From NCBI RefSeq assembly GCF_902806685.2, contig NC_048546.1, forward strand, positions 4,278,001 through 4,342,000: 64,000 bases of DNA. The letters are read 5' to 3'. The translations under genes were made by a program, and so were the position numbers. Source of the stretch: Maniola hyperantus. Taxonomy: Eukaryota; Arthropoda; Insecta; Lepidoptera; Nymphalidae. The notes below the pieces were generated by a model. That model was not told the DNA's origin, made no database searches, and saw only the letters and a list, made by a program, of their open reading frames with translations. Below are positions 54,627 to 64,000 of the stretch, one piece after another; the stretch's first letter is position 1; every line of letters begins with the position of its first letter.

Positions 54627-54930
54627 TTTTTAACCGACTTCAAAAAAAGGAGGAGGTTCTCAATTCGTCGGAATCTTTTTTTTTTTTTTTTTTTTTATGT
54701 ATGTTCCCCGATTACTCAAAAACGCCTGGACCGATTTTGAAAATTCTTTTTTTGTTTGAAAGTGTATACTTCAAAGTTGGTCCCATTTCAATTTGGTGAA
54801 GATCTGATGAACATCTTCGAAGATAGATACTGGAACTCCTCAACGGATAAGAGTAAATTGCTCGCGATCAGTGTAATAGCTTAGTAAACAGTAGATTTTT
54901 AACCAGTCATAGCATAATTCCATGGGGCCA
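54627..54930 (+). repeat. AACCGACTTCAAAAAAGGAGG dispersed repeat with T-run
   Basis: TTTTTAACCGACTTCAAAAA, GGTTCTCAATTCGTCGGAAT, a T-run at 54678-54696, CCTGGACCGATTTTGAAAAT and AATTTGGTGAAGATCTGATG. Common in Lepidoptera by recollection. It abuts the foldback below. Confidence 0.65.
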
Positions 54931-54971
54931 CTAAAAATTGTGAAATAAAAAAAAATTACAAAAAAAAAAAA

Positions 54972-55277
54972 AAAAACCGACTTCGTTACATAAACACTAA
55001 AAATTGAAAAATAATTTAATTTATTACCGAATATATTATGTATACAAGAGTTAATATAGTTCCATAATAATATTTTTTGGGGTCGGTGCCAATGAGGTGC
55101 CATTGTGGAGTCCCATAAAAATATGAAGTCTAGACGATTCGCGCAGCTAAAGCTAATTGGCACCGGCACCAAAAAGTATTATTATGGAACTATATTAACT
55201 CTTGTATACATAATATATTCGGTAATAAATTAAATTATTTTTCAATTTTTAGTGTTTATGTAACGAAGTCGGTTTTT
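54972..55277. mobile_element. Large foldback element, 119-bp arms
   Basis: 54972-55090 and 55159-55277 are reverse complements over 119 bp with about three mismatches, all near the inner ends; the outer 95 or so bases are identical. The outer end is AAAAACCGACTTCGTTACAT and the inner end GGCACCGGCACC. The spacer is 68 bp. Related at its tips to the AACCGACTTC repeat family. Confidence 0.85.
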
Positions 55278-55579
55278 ATTTTTTTTGTAAAAAATTTTTT
55301 CACTCAACAGTTTCCGCTAAGATTTTATTGATCAAATAACTTATTTGAAATTATTAAATCGTCGACAATGATTTTTGAACTTGGGCTCCAATTTTGGATA
55401 GTTCCTCGACCACAGATTAATGTCAAAAAAATTAAGTAATTAACAACAGTCCGTTTCTTCGAGCCACAAAATGAGCCAGACCTTCTGTCACCATGAGGCA
55501 ATTACCCGTCTCGTAAAAAATTTTGAGCACCAAGAGTCTAAGGCTCCAGGGTTTTCATGGCCAAAATACTATATTTACT

Positions 55580-55830
55580 TATTATGCCCTGGCCCTGGAG
55601 ACTATGAAACTCTCTGAAAATGTGTAACTCTCGATTAGAGAGGTATACCTACTTGATATTTCAGCCACTTCTGCTGCGGCTTCCGGTATAGATGCTCTAT
55701 TTCTAATATAGTACGGGGCCAATGTATCAACGTATATGTTACGTCCCACTTTGAGGCATATCTGCGTTTTCAGGGAACCATCGTCAATCAAGAATCCACC
55801 AGATCTGCCATCTGGCTCTTGCCATCGTTC
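55580..55830 (-). pseudogene. Decayed coding tract, downstream block, unknown origin
   Basis: A minus-strand frame reads WERWQEPDGRSGGFLIDDGS, then KTQICLKVGRNIYVDTLAPY and IPEAAAEVAEISSRY, before a tandem stop. It looks like real protein: mixed composition and no low complexity. It is preceded by in-frame stops and lies downstream of other partly open stretches in the same direction (KENFKRWLKNPKHYRKMF near 56212-56270, DKFGMHGLSECKEELTGML near 55895-55960). I do not recognise the family. It may be an old retroelement, host gene or endogenous viral remnant. No function is claimed. Confidence 0.45.
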
Positions 55831-56634
55831 CCACTAATCCCTGCGGGCTCAATGAGGGCAGAAATATATGGCAAGAGCAAGAGTAAGTATTATTTATAGA
55901 GCTATGCCGAGATAGCATACCAGTGAGTTCTTCTTTGCACTCACTGAGTCCGTGCATTCCAAATTTATCAACCTCTTTTCACAACCTCTTGGCACAGTGG
56001 TGTTCCTAATCCGAGACCTAGAGCCACACTAAAACTTTCAGAGTGAGCCGAAATTTTGGATGGCAAGGCATGAAGCCAACAGTTCTTAAAAAGCACAATC
56101 AGTTGATTTGAATGCGTATGAGTGTTAGTCTTTACGGATCCCTAAGAAATAGGTTGAAAGATGCTTCGAACCACTTTTATATATTCTGATCTAACATTGG
56201 CCATACTCTGTCAAACATCTTTCTATAATGTTTTGGATTTTTGAGCCATCGTTTGAAGTTTTCTTTAGAGCACCGTTTAATCTGTAACACCTGTTATTAC
56301 GAATATTACAATTTGATCTTTAGTGACCGCACTTAAAATTAATATTTGAATGGCAAAATTTGTATAACTCTGCTAATGGCAAATCAAACTCCATTGCATC
56401 TCCAAAAACTTGACCTTCAATTTATAATGGATTTCAGGTGTGCCAATAAAACATGATGATTTTGTTTATTAAATAAAGATTGCTTCACAGTTTTACGTAA
56501 CTATTAGGTATAGTAAAACATTTTCTTATCATTAATGAGTTTCTCTTCGACCAGAATAACATGAGTAGGTATTCGTCAATCTTTATGGCTGATCTGAATA
56601 TGCCGAGCGTTGGCATGTCGTATGTTATACTCCG

Positions 56635-56952
56635 CTACATGATACGTCCTGCTGATCCTACCTTAAATTTACGTTTTGCGTATTGAATTGCGGCTATGTT
56701 CACAGCAGCCGTAAATATTAGCGAGTAAGTACTGTGCCTAACGTTGATTAGTAGATCGGCCTTGGAAATGAACCCATAGCCTACCCAGAATGTTTCACTG
56801 CTACGCCAGTCGTGGTAAGTTTTAGCCACAGAAAATACATGTAAAAATATTACGTTAGGCATCATATTTGGATAAAAAATTATGTTCTTAAAAAAATGGA
56901 AAAGCCACTGTTGATATTTACGTGAATGTACATTACCTTTTTTAGAAATTGA
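56635..56952 (-). pseudogene. Decayed coding tract, upstream block, unknown origin
   Basis: An open minus-strand frame of about 106 codons follows a good acceptor-like TTTTTTGCGTTTATTCAG that ends at 56953. It reads, in pieces, KYQQWLFHFFKNIIFYPNMM, SETFWVGYGFISKADLLINV and SLIFTAAVNIAAIQYAKRKF, then reaches a stop at 56635. A donor-like AAG-GTAGGA at 56656-56664 would give a 97-codon phase 0-0 exon. The same frame seems to go on beyond the stop (ITYDMPTLGIFRSAIKIDEY), which favours an intronless pseudogene. Hydrophobic and aromatic content suggest membrane-associated or structural protein, but the family is unknown. Confidence 0.45.
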
Positions 56953-56953
56953 C

Positions 56954-57340
56954 TGAATAAACGCAAAAAAACTTTTTTATCAAACTTCATTACAATTAGG
57001 TGTGATGTTATTGTGTTAATTAATAATAATTATTCTACTTGACTACTATAATATAATCTGACATAATATTTGCAAGCCAGAAATGGCCGAATACATTGAA
57101 CGCAATATACTCTTTGTACCACCTTTTGAACCTGTAGGTACTCAAGCAAATAAAGCATAATATGATTAGGTATGATAATGATTAGGTTTTATAAATAAAA
57201 GTACCTAATTATATAAATTTTATTAAAATAAAAAATTTGTATACTTGCTTGAAAAAAATTTGATTAAAGGATAAATAAATAAATAAACAATAGTTTTAAC
57301 CCAAAAACCAGCTGTTTTCTATAAAGAAACTCGTATGGTA
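56954..57340. other. AT-rich interval
   Basis: Nothing recognised. Confidence 0.4.
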
Positions 57341-57469
57341 CTTCACCGCAAAGCGATAGTCAAGTGACAAGAGCAATTTTCACACCGCTCCAGGATCCGG
57401 TTAAGGAACACATGCTATTTATTTGAACAAGGCATTGCGTAAGAGCATGTGTTCGAACTTCGTTTACGT

Positions 57470-57590
57470 CCTGATGACGTTGTATTTGTGACGTAATGGC
57501 GGGCCCTCCTGCAAACAATCCGTTTTTTGCACCCTTTATCACGGGAGCGCCGGCCAGCTACATAAAAGCCGTGGAAATCCGTTCAGGACA
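57470..57590 (+). promoter_or_regulatory. Candidate core promoter upstream of the exon at 57820
   Basis: CRE-like GATGACGTTG and GTGACGTAATGG (about 57473-57500) precede a TATA-like CATAAAAG (57561-57568). An initiator-like TTCAGG follows with its A at 57585, about 24 bp downstream, slightly short of the usual spacing. The region is more GC-rich than its surroundings. Confidence 0.4.
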
Positions 57591-57819
57591 TACATTACAC
57601 GTAACGCGGCCAACTGAACGTATCCGCCACCAAGCCTAAACGCAATCCGAACGCGGTAGCCGCGAAGACGTTCGATATTTAAATCAAACCATAGATAAAA
57701 GCTGAATGTTTTTTAAGAACTGTTGTCTGCCAGTAAAATTCGTTTATTAGTGAAATAAGTGACAAATGACTATCTGTACCAAAGAATAAATTCATCTGTG
57801 ATAATAAAAACATTAAACA

Positions 57820-57886
57820 ATGAGTGATAGTTGTACGTGTTGTGGTGAACGTGCATTAAGAAAAGCACCTGTTTCCTTCGTAAACA
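57820..57886 (+). CDS. Candidate first coding exon of a host gene
   Basis: An ATG in good context (TTAAACAATGA) opens 22 codons, MSDSCTCCGERALRK to VN. It ends at a consensus splice donor ACA-GTAAGTG (GT at 57887-57888), leaving phase 1. A plausible promoter lies about 235 bp upstream, and the 5' leader (57586-57819) is AT-rich and repeat-free. Three cysteines are clustered at residues 5, 7 and 8. I do not recognise the protein. No second exon was found before 64000, so the intron would be at least 6 kb, common for first introns of regulatory genes. It could still be chance: 22 codons is short. Confidence 0.45.
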
Positions 57887-57888
57887 GT

Positions 57889-58639
57889 AAGTGATAACTG
57901 TAATTCATGTTTTATTAATAAGTCTAATTACATAACTGTGATTTTACCTCAACTATTGTCATCAATTAAGGAAAATATTAACTAAATCCTATTATTACAA
58001 GTGAATGTGTCAAACCCATGATTAAATAGGTTCTATTAAGTATGCATCAAGTGATAACAACTTTACCGAATTAATAATGGAATTTTATCGATGACCTAAT
58101 TTTACCTCGTACAGACCTTAGTATTAAAAATTATTTAGCTGGTTGTACAATTAGGCTACTGGATATTTTTTGGTAAAATAACAATATTATTCGTGATAAG
58201 ATAAAAAAAATCGCAACGTCATTCAAGCAAAGTAATGTTACGGCAAGTCTTGAATACAATCTTAATTTCTCACGGCAAGCTTGACGACTAAAGCCTACAA
58301 TTATTTACAAACATTCTACTATTTTAGTCACAATCGTGTAGCGTCTGTTGACAGTTTCATAGTCTATGGTATTGGGGTTAAAGTATAAGTTAGGATTGTA
58401 TGGGGCGAGCATGATTTATATTGTGGCGGGAACAATACTTGAATGGCGAAGCTTAGGCGCGGAAGCCGAGGTTTACGGTAAACCTAAATTAACTGAAACT
58501 ATGTTGGTTATGCTATTTCATTTGGACAGAGGAAGAGATGGTAATAACTCATATTTGATTATTAAGAGAAAAATAGGTTATTTTTGAAGCAATAGTTTTA
58601 AGAGTTGCCAGTTATTCAGATCTTTTAAGAACGAAAGTA
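57889..58639. other. Unassigned interval
   Basis: Probably intronic if the exon at 57820 is real. The frame at 58366-58587 has no domain. No repeat recognised. Confidence 0.35.
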
Positions 58640-58870
58640 ATGTTCCAATGTGACTTCCGCTGAAAATGGCCGCCACACAGAACAGCTGTTTTATGGCCGC
58701 CATCTTATTCTATAGTACCATAGGGGTATTCTATAGTACCAAGTAGTTACCTAGTTAGATTAAAAGCTCTATTTTATATCTATTAGTTACTACATGATAA
58801 TAAGTATATGATTTTGCCAAATCGCTTTCAAAAATATAAATGCGTGCATTTAGTTTAATTTCAACTGCGC
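58640..58870 (+). repeat. Dispersed repeat with GCCACACAGAACAGCTGTTT
   Basis: AATGGCCGCCACACAGAACA, GCTGTTTTATGGCCGCCATC, AAAAGCTCTATTTTATATC and AAATGCGTGCATTTAG, in the same order as the copy at 30930. A short TATTCTATAGTACCA is duplicated inside. Confidence 0.65.
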
Positions 58871-61729
58871 GTACCTATAGGTTACACATTTTTTTTACAT
58901 TACAATTGTGGATATACAAGTAACTTTAGTCAAATTAAGTAAACCCAAAAACTAATAAAAAAGTCATACAGACTACTCTACGTACCTTCCCACGTAGGCA
59001 TGAGTAATAGAAAATTCATTCGGAGACTCGACACCGCTCTTGTAGGCTTTCAGTCGATTTTCGCAGTGACGTGTCTTCGCGAAAATTTGGGAAATCCCTG
59101 ACTCATCGCTAAGACTGCCATGGAATTCATAATATAAGTTATATGGCATACTTAATTCAAATAAAATCATATTTTAGAAAAAAAGATTTACTGATTGACT
59201 ATCATAATATACCTAATCAACGTACGGTAAAAAACACCACTTTATCTGAAAAATTCAAACTTAGCATTAGATTCTATCCATAACGTAGACCCCGACTGAG
59301 AAAGACTTTTGAGAAACTTATATAAATACCTAAACCTACATTTACAGACAAAGTCGTAAGCATCGGCTAGTAATAATATTATTTAATAACACACTTTTAA
59401 AATAACATCTCTTTTTCACTAGCAAGAGTAGCAAGTAATGATTCTCGAACTTTATGCCCGTCAGATATTTAAGGTTGTCTAACTGATTTTGGTCCACAAT
59501 ACCTCCATCTCCTGGTTTTTCCTCTATGGAGAATGAGAGAAAACTAACAGATAATATCTTGCTCAATGCCAAACCTGTTATCAAACAAAAAATCACGCGA
59601 TACAAAATTACGCCCAGAGATAATGGAACATAAGTAGTTTTTAACTAATAAGGTACCTACTCAATAATCAATACGCGTTTCCGTTTTGCGATAAAACAAT
59701 TCAACCCTCAATTATCCATGATTACTTTCCCCAGGGTTTTATCGACATTAAGACGTAAATCGCTAAAAAAACGGCCATCGGGAGGCTCACAGAAAACAAT
59801 TGCTGACCGGAAAAGCCTCTACTTACTTACGCTAATTACATACTCATTTTCGCATAAAAACGACTAATTGACGAAAGCTGTGTCATCATCGAGGAGGAAT
59901 CGCGATGGGAATCTCCTCAACGTAGTTTGAACAAAAAATTACTGTATTCACTCATTATTAATCAATTTGTCATTATAATTTGTCTGATTATGAATTGCGT
60001 GTCTCATCACGCCCTCGGAATGATGATAATGCCTCGATATTATTGCATTACAAAAAACGTGATTTAAATCTGTACATTCTGTTACCATTGAAATACATTT
60101 CTCTCAGCACAAATACAAAGGCATAACTTTCGGGAAGTGTTATTAATCATGGGCATAATAATCCTCTATTGACACTATCAATAAGCGGTCGGGTACAATG
60201 CCATCGCCTTGTTAACCACGAGACAAAAAAACGTGTCAATGTAAATACTTGAGGTGCTCGCTCAAACGTTTACACCACAAACCACAGTCGAGCATAATAG
60301 AGTAGGGCATAATCTTTATCTAACCAGTATTACAACGCGGTTTGTAGTATCATCTACATACATGTGGCATCGACGTAACAACTGTAGTCTGTAACATAAT
60401 ATATGAATACTTTGTTCATCCTAGTTGCTACGTAGGTGAATCTGTACGACTATCTATGTCCGACTCGAGTGTCTTTCCCATACTTGGAGTTTTTTCTTTT
60501 TTTTAAAGTTAGTTTGCCTTCTCGTTTATTCCTTGGGTTCTTTTTCGCGTCGTGTTTGCTGTTCACGAAGACAGACGTCGCTAAAAGGAAAAGTAAAACT
60601 ACTTTTATTGTAACCTGAGTTAAATATTTGCTTTATAATAACATAAAAAGATATTTAGATTTATATTTACATTCCTGTTCATAAATCTTACAGAAATAAT
60701 ATACCCCTCGTATGAGATCACTCACAAAATAACTCTCATCGAGTAGCGATGGATATGTCGATAATGTGTCGCTTGGAAATGGCTGTCATCGATAGAATAA
60801 ATTATCTCATTGTTTGTACAAATATAATAAGTAATTATATTAAATATTAGATATCGTTAGGAGTTATTGGTAGCGTGCACCCAATAGGCGTCGTTTAGTT
60901 CTCATTTGAATATTAACCAATCAAACTCTGGTAAACCAGGCACATATATTTATTTCTAGAATGTGTTCACAATTTAATGAGAACCAAACTACGTTTGTAT
61001 GGAGAACGCTAGGTAACGCGCTGAAAAAACTTCTGTCAAGTCTACGTAAGAGACTCTGGAGGCTGGAAAAGGTCACAGACAGACATACAGAATAACAGTT
61101 ATTTTTTCTACCGAATCGACGCGCCCGCCTCTCCGAGCGTACCTACCTACTGAGAATTGACGGTTCGTGTCAATTGGTCTTCGTGTTGACACTATGTTAA
61201 CAGATGTATTATCTAAAATTTAGTCCCGAATACGCTCACATGATTGATCAGCGCCAAAATAGCAAAAATCAATTTGCTTCAAAAACAGGTTGACAACCCC
61301 AGCTTACTTGTATTAGGTAGGTCCGTGGGTAGGTCAGTGGTAAGAGAAGATACGCGAATCGTATGTCAAATTACGCAAGTGTAAGTGAATAGATAAGGAA
61401 TTAGCGCATTATCGCTTGTCTGTATCTACTATCTACCGGTACCGATTAAAATATTTGTGTTGGTATTGAGGTTCACACGTGCTCGTGTTGAGAGTCGCGC
61501 CGCCCGATAAAGTCGCTACGATAGACTCATCGATGAATCACCACCAACTCTAACCGAATAATTGTTCACTTGCACAAGATGTAGAAAGCGAATGGCATAG
61601 AGCTTAATATTAAGCGAAACTTTATTATATAATTAATCTAATATAATGTGCACTCTTAGATAATAATTATTTATTTTATTCGTACCTATAATCATTTTTA
61701 AAGTAAAACTACTTTAGGTGTGACTTAAA
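58871..61729. other. Repeat-poor interval, possible intron with regulatory DNA
   Basis: Almost no recognised repeats apart from a weak MITE-like pair at about 60890-61010 (GTTTAGTTCTCATTTGAA against TTAATGAGAACCAAAC). It has several homeodomain-type ATTA cores and mixed composition around 59750-60250. No coding exon recognised; frames at 59342-59605 and 60436-60618 are unconvincing. Confidence 0.35.
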
Positions 61730-61890
61730 AGTAACTCAAGTAATTACATTGGCTGCCAAACAGAACAGCTGTTTTAAGGCCATCATCTTTTATCAATTAA
61801 TTTTAAAATAACAAATAGTTAGTGTCATCTTAGATGATTAAACACTCTATTTTTTATTAACTAAGACTCATTTTCAAAATACTGAAACTC
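61730..61890 (+). repeat. Dispersed repeat with GCCAAACAGAACAGCTGTTT
   Basis: Third copy of the family at 30930 and 58640: GCTGCCAAACAGAACAGCTG, TTTTAAGGCCATCATC and ACTCTATTTTTTATTA. Confidence 0.6.
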
Positions 61891-62438
61891 CAACATGGCT
61901 TGTTATCTGCGGTCTGCCATAACGCCACAGAAGTTTTTCAAGTACCTACTGAAGCTTACACGCAATTTTTTGGAAAAGCACTTGCAATGAGTCAGACTTG
62001 CAGTTTTAATTAGCAGAACAACTAAATGCCCATGACCTAGGTTCAAAAAGGTTTAGTAAATTTTCCTCCTTCAATCATTATACGTCAGTAGCCTCATTGA
62101 GAAAGTTAAACTTCACTGAAACGAGTCACCCTTTGATCAACCGGGTTCTACCTTAAATGACCAAAAAACTTATGATTCTTGATCCATATTAAATTGATCT
62201 CCAAAAACAAGAACTGCAAAGTATAGGATAATATAGGATTAAATTAAAATTTATTGTTCAATATTTCGCAAACATTACATCGCTTTTGAATTCGATATAT
62301 TTAGTCTTCTTATCTATTTGATAGTACAATACTTAGTGATTTCGCAATATATCCTATAAACTACTCATTTCTCCTAATGGTGCAACTTTCACTCACAAAA
62401 TTAGTTTTCAGCACAGTTGTTTATAATTAAAACTAACT
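61891..62438. other. Unassigned interval
   Basis: AT-rich, nothing recognised. Confidence 0.4.
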
Positions 62439-62608
62439 TATGCCCGCGACTTTGTCTGTTTCTTAAGAATTAAATTTTCAAAAAATCCTTTCTTAGCGGA
62501 TGTTTATGTCATAATAGCTATCTGCAAGCGAAATTTCAGCCCGATGCGTCCAGTACTTTGAGCTGTGCGTTAAAAGATCAGTCAGTCAGTCAGCTTTTCC
62601 TTTGATAC
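62439..62608 (+). mobile_element. Lep1-like element, GTCA-tailed, tandem copy 1
   Basis: TTATGCCCGCGACTTTGTCT, AAATCCTTTCTTAGCGGATG, GCGAAATTTCAGCCCGATGC, (GTCA)n at 62579-62592 and CTTTTCCTTT. Confidence 0.75.
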
Positions 62609-62627
62609 CTAAATTTAAATACTTAGC

Positions 62628-62793
62628 TTATGCCAGCGACTTACCTCCTCTCACCTTACCAAAAATCCTCTCTTAGCGGATATCTACATAATAATAGCTA
62701 TCTGCATGCCAAATTACGGCCCGATCCGTCCAGTAGTTTGAGCTGTGCGTCAATAGATCAGTCAGTCAGTCAGCTTTTCCTTTTATGTACATA
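62628..62793 (+). mobile_element. Lep1-like element, GTCA-tailed, tandem copy 2
   Basis: AGCTTATGCCAGCGACTTAC, ATCCTCTCTTAGCGGATATC, GCATGCCAAATTACGGCCCG, (GTCA)n at 62758-62773 and CTTTTCCTTTTATG. Confidence 0.75.
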
Positions 62794-62814
62794 GATAAAT
62801 AAATTACAACGAAA

Positions 62815-63240
62815 GTCACAAAGGACGTCTCCGGGAGGGTCGTTCTCCGCTTTCCGGCGGGCGTGTAAGGGTTTTCGCATAGTTTTACCGGCTATTTCAT
62901 ATACGGTGCCGCATTTCGGTGCTCATTCAACGAGCGACGATTGCTCGCGCGCCGGTCTCGCACTCGCTCCTCGCGGTCTCGGTGACACTCGACGAAACTT
63001 CGTAACCCACAATACGAGTGCGAAATATACAAGATATTGACAGTGGATCCTGAATACGTCCCTTAGTGTGAACAAGTGCTTTCGTCCTTCGAGTGTTTTC
63101 ATTAAGTGCTAACAGTTCTTCAGTAACAAATATTATTCTTTTCGATCGTTTCGCTAATCGGAAATTATTTTGCCTAATGAATATGGACTTGCCCAAAGGA
63201 GCTACATCAATGCACTGTTCATGGATGTCTTTTTAACTGG
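62815..63240 (+). promoter_or_regulatory. CpG-rich segment, candidate alternative promoter and 5' leader
   Basis: A GC- and CpG-rich island (about 62825-63010, with CTCGCGCGCCGGTCTCGCAC) stands out in AT-rich DNA. It contains initiator-like GCTCATTCAACG at about 62921. The following sequence has the look of a long 5' UTR (AAGTGCTTTCGTCCTTCGAG). The first ATG in fair context (63181) gives only 16 codons, MDLPKGATSMHC onward, with no clear donor before the stop. It may be an untranslated first exon. The minus-strand frame at 62927-63196 is read as a by-product of the GC bias. Confidence 0.35.
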
Positions 63241-64000
63241 TGTGTGATTTTGAATATGCGTTTTGTATTTTATAATGAATGATAATTAATCGATGCCGGT
63301 CCGACGACGTCAACCCATGAGACGTATTGGCGAGTAACACATGGCGGTAGATTAAAAAAATAAAACAACAATAAACATAAAATTAAGGCAACAAATAAAC
63401 TTTTAATCACAGTAAGTGTCAATATAAAATTGATTGACCTATAATTAAAACCTAATCTACCTACCTGTAATTTGATTAAATACATTGTAGGTGTACTTTG
63501 TTTACAACATTGAAATGAACATAATCCTATATTAAAACATTGAAAAAACATCCTTAAATCATTAAAACTACTACATATATAATAACTAAGTAATAAATAG
63601 AACATAATTATTTCAATTATAATAATAGTCTAAATAAGTCGTGATGCCAAATACGTTATCATAACATAAAACATAATTGGATGTTATTCTTAAATCAGCG
63701 GACTAATTCGTTTCATGAACGTTTTCGGCATCAAACAATACAAATGTTCGGTATAGCCTACCAAGCGTTTCGTGTGGGAATGTATAACATGCCATCGTCG
63801 GCTCCCCGTCAAAGGCATCTTCGCTGAAACGCCCGATGACATCCGATACTGAGCACCGTACCTTTCCAAACTCGACTGATTACCTCACATACTTTTTTGG
63901 ACATCGCTAATTATTTTATACGTACCCAATTTGCTTCGGTTCTATATTAAGTCATGTCTATAGTTTTAGAATTAATTAAACTAATGTAAATTCGTATTAA
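63241..64000. other. Unassigned interval
   Basis: AT-rich at 63330-63700, then mixed composition. A minus-strand 111-codon frame at 63270-63605 is rich in L, F, S, Y, as expected of AT-rich DNA read by chance. No repeat recognised. Confidence 0.35.

Noticed and set aside
62927..63196. 89-codon minus-strand frame in the CpG-rich block
   Set aside because: Likely a by-product of GC bias; no domain, and the leader-like features point to the plus strand.
63270..63605. 111-codon minus-strand frame
   Set aside because: Rich in L, F, Y, I, S as expected from AT-rich DNA; no domain.

Overview
The window looks like nuclear DNA of a butterfly or moth (Lepidoptera). It is AT-rich, almost without long open reading frames, and packed with short dispersed repeats I recognise from lepidopteran genomes: Lep1-type Helitron-like elements ending in ACTTCGTCCGCGTGGA...CTAGT, with or without (GTCA)n tails; tRNA-headed SINEs; RTE and Jockey/CR1-like LINE 3' ends; the CCGGCCAAGTGCGAG dispersed repeat; and many foldback MITEs. 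I see no rRNA gene, no complete tRNA gene, no CRISPR array and no bacterial-type operon. Family names are by recognition only, since no search could be run.

Layout. 0-9.5 kb: SINEs, an RTE 3' end, MITEs, Lep1-like copies and a poly(A)-only insertion. 9.8-13 kb: a possible small cysteine-rich secreted-peptide exon, an R1-like reverse transcriptase remnant and a perfect AT palindrome. 13-22 kb: dense nested repeats, including a MITE with three TGACGTCA sites. 22.4-24.1 kb: a 1.67-kb P-element-like transposon with 18-bp terminal repeats, a perfect 8-bp target duplication and a THAP-type first exon. 24-42 kb: more repeats, one repeat-poor stretch (33.8-36.8 kb), and an RTE copy with a twin-priming inversion inside a foldback MITE. 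42.8-45.2 kb: an older repeat split by a LINE that has an intact 266-codon ORF1 but no ORF2. 45.5-51.1 kb: SINEs, a tRNA-His 5'-half and four GC-rich foldback MITEs. 54.6-57.0 kb: a large foldback and a decayed protein-coding tract on the minus strand. 57.3-64.0 kb: a stretch with few recognisable repeats, one good candidate first coding exon on the plus strand (57820-57886, with TATA-like and CRE-like sequence upstream) and a second CpG-rich, possibly 5'-UTR segment (62.8-63.2 kb). Together they suggest the 5' end of a host gene whose body lies to the right of the window.

The only long intact ORF is the LINE ORF1 (43779-44579, minus). Host-gene content is limited to candidate exons that need transcript evidence. 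Intervals longer than about 300 bases with nothing recognisable are listed as 'other'.
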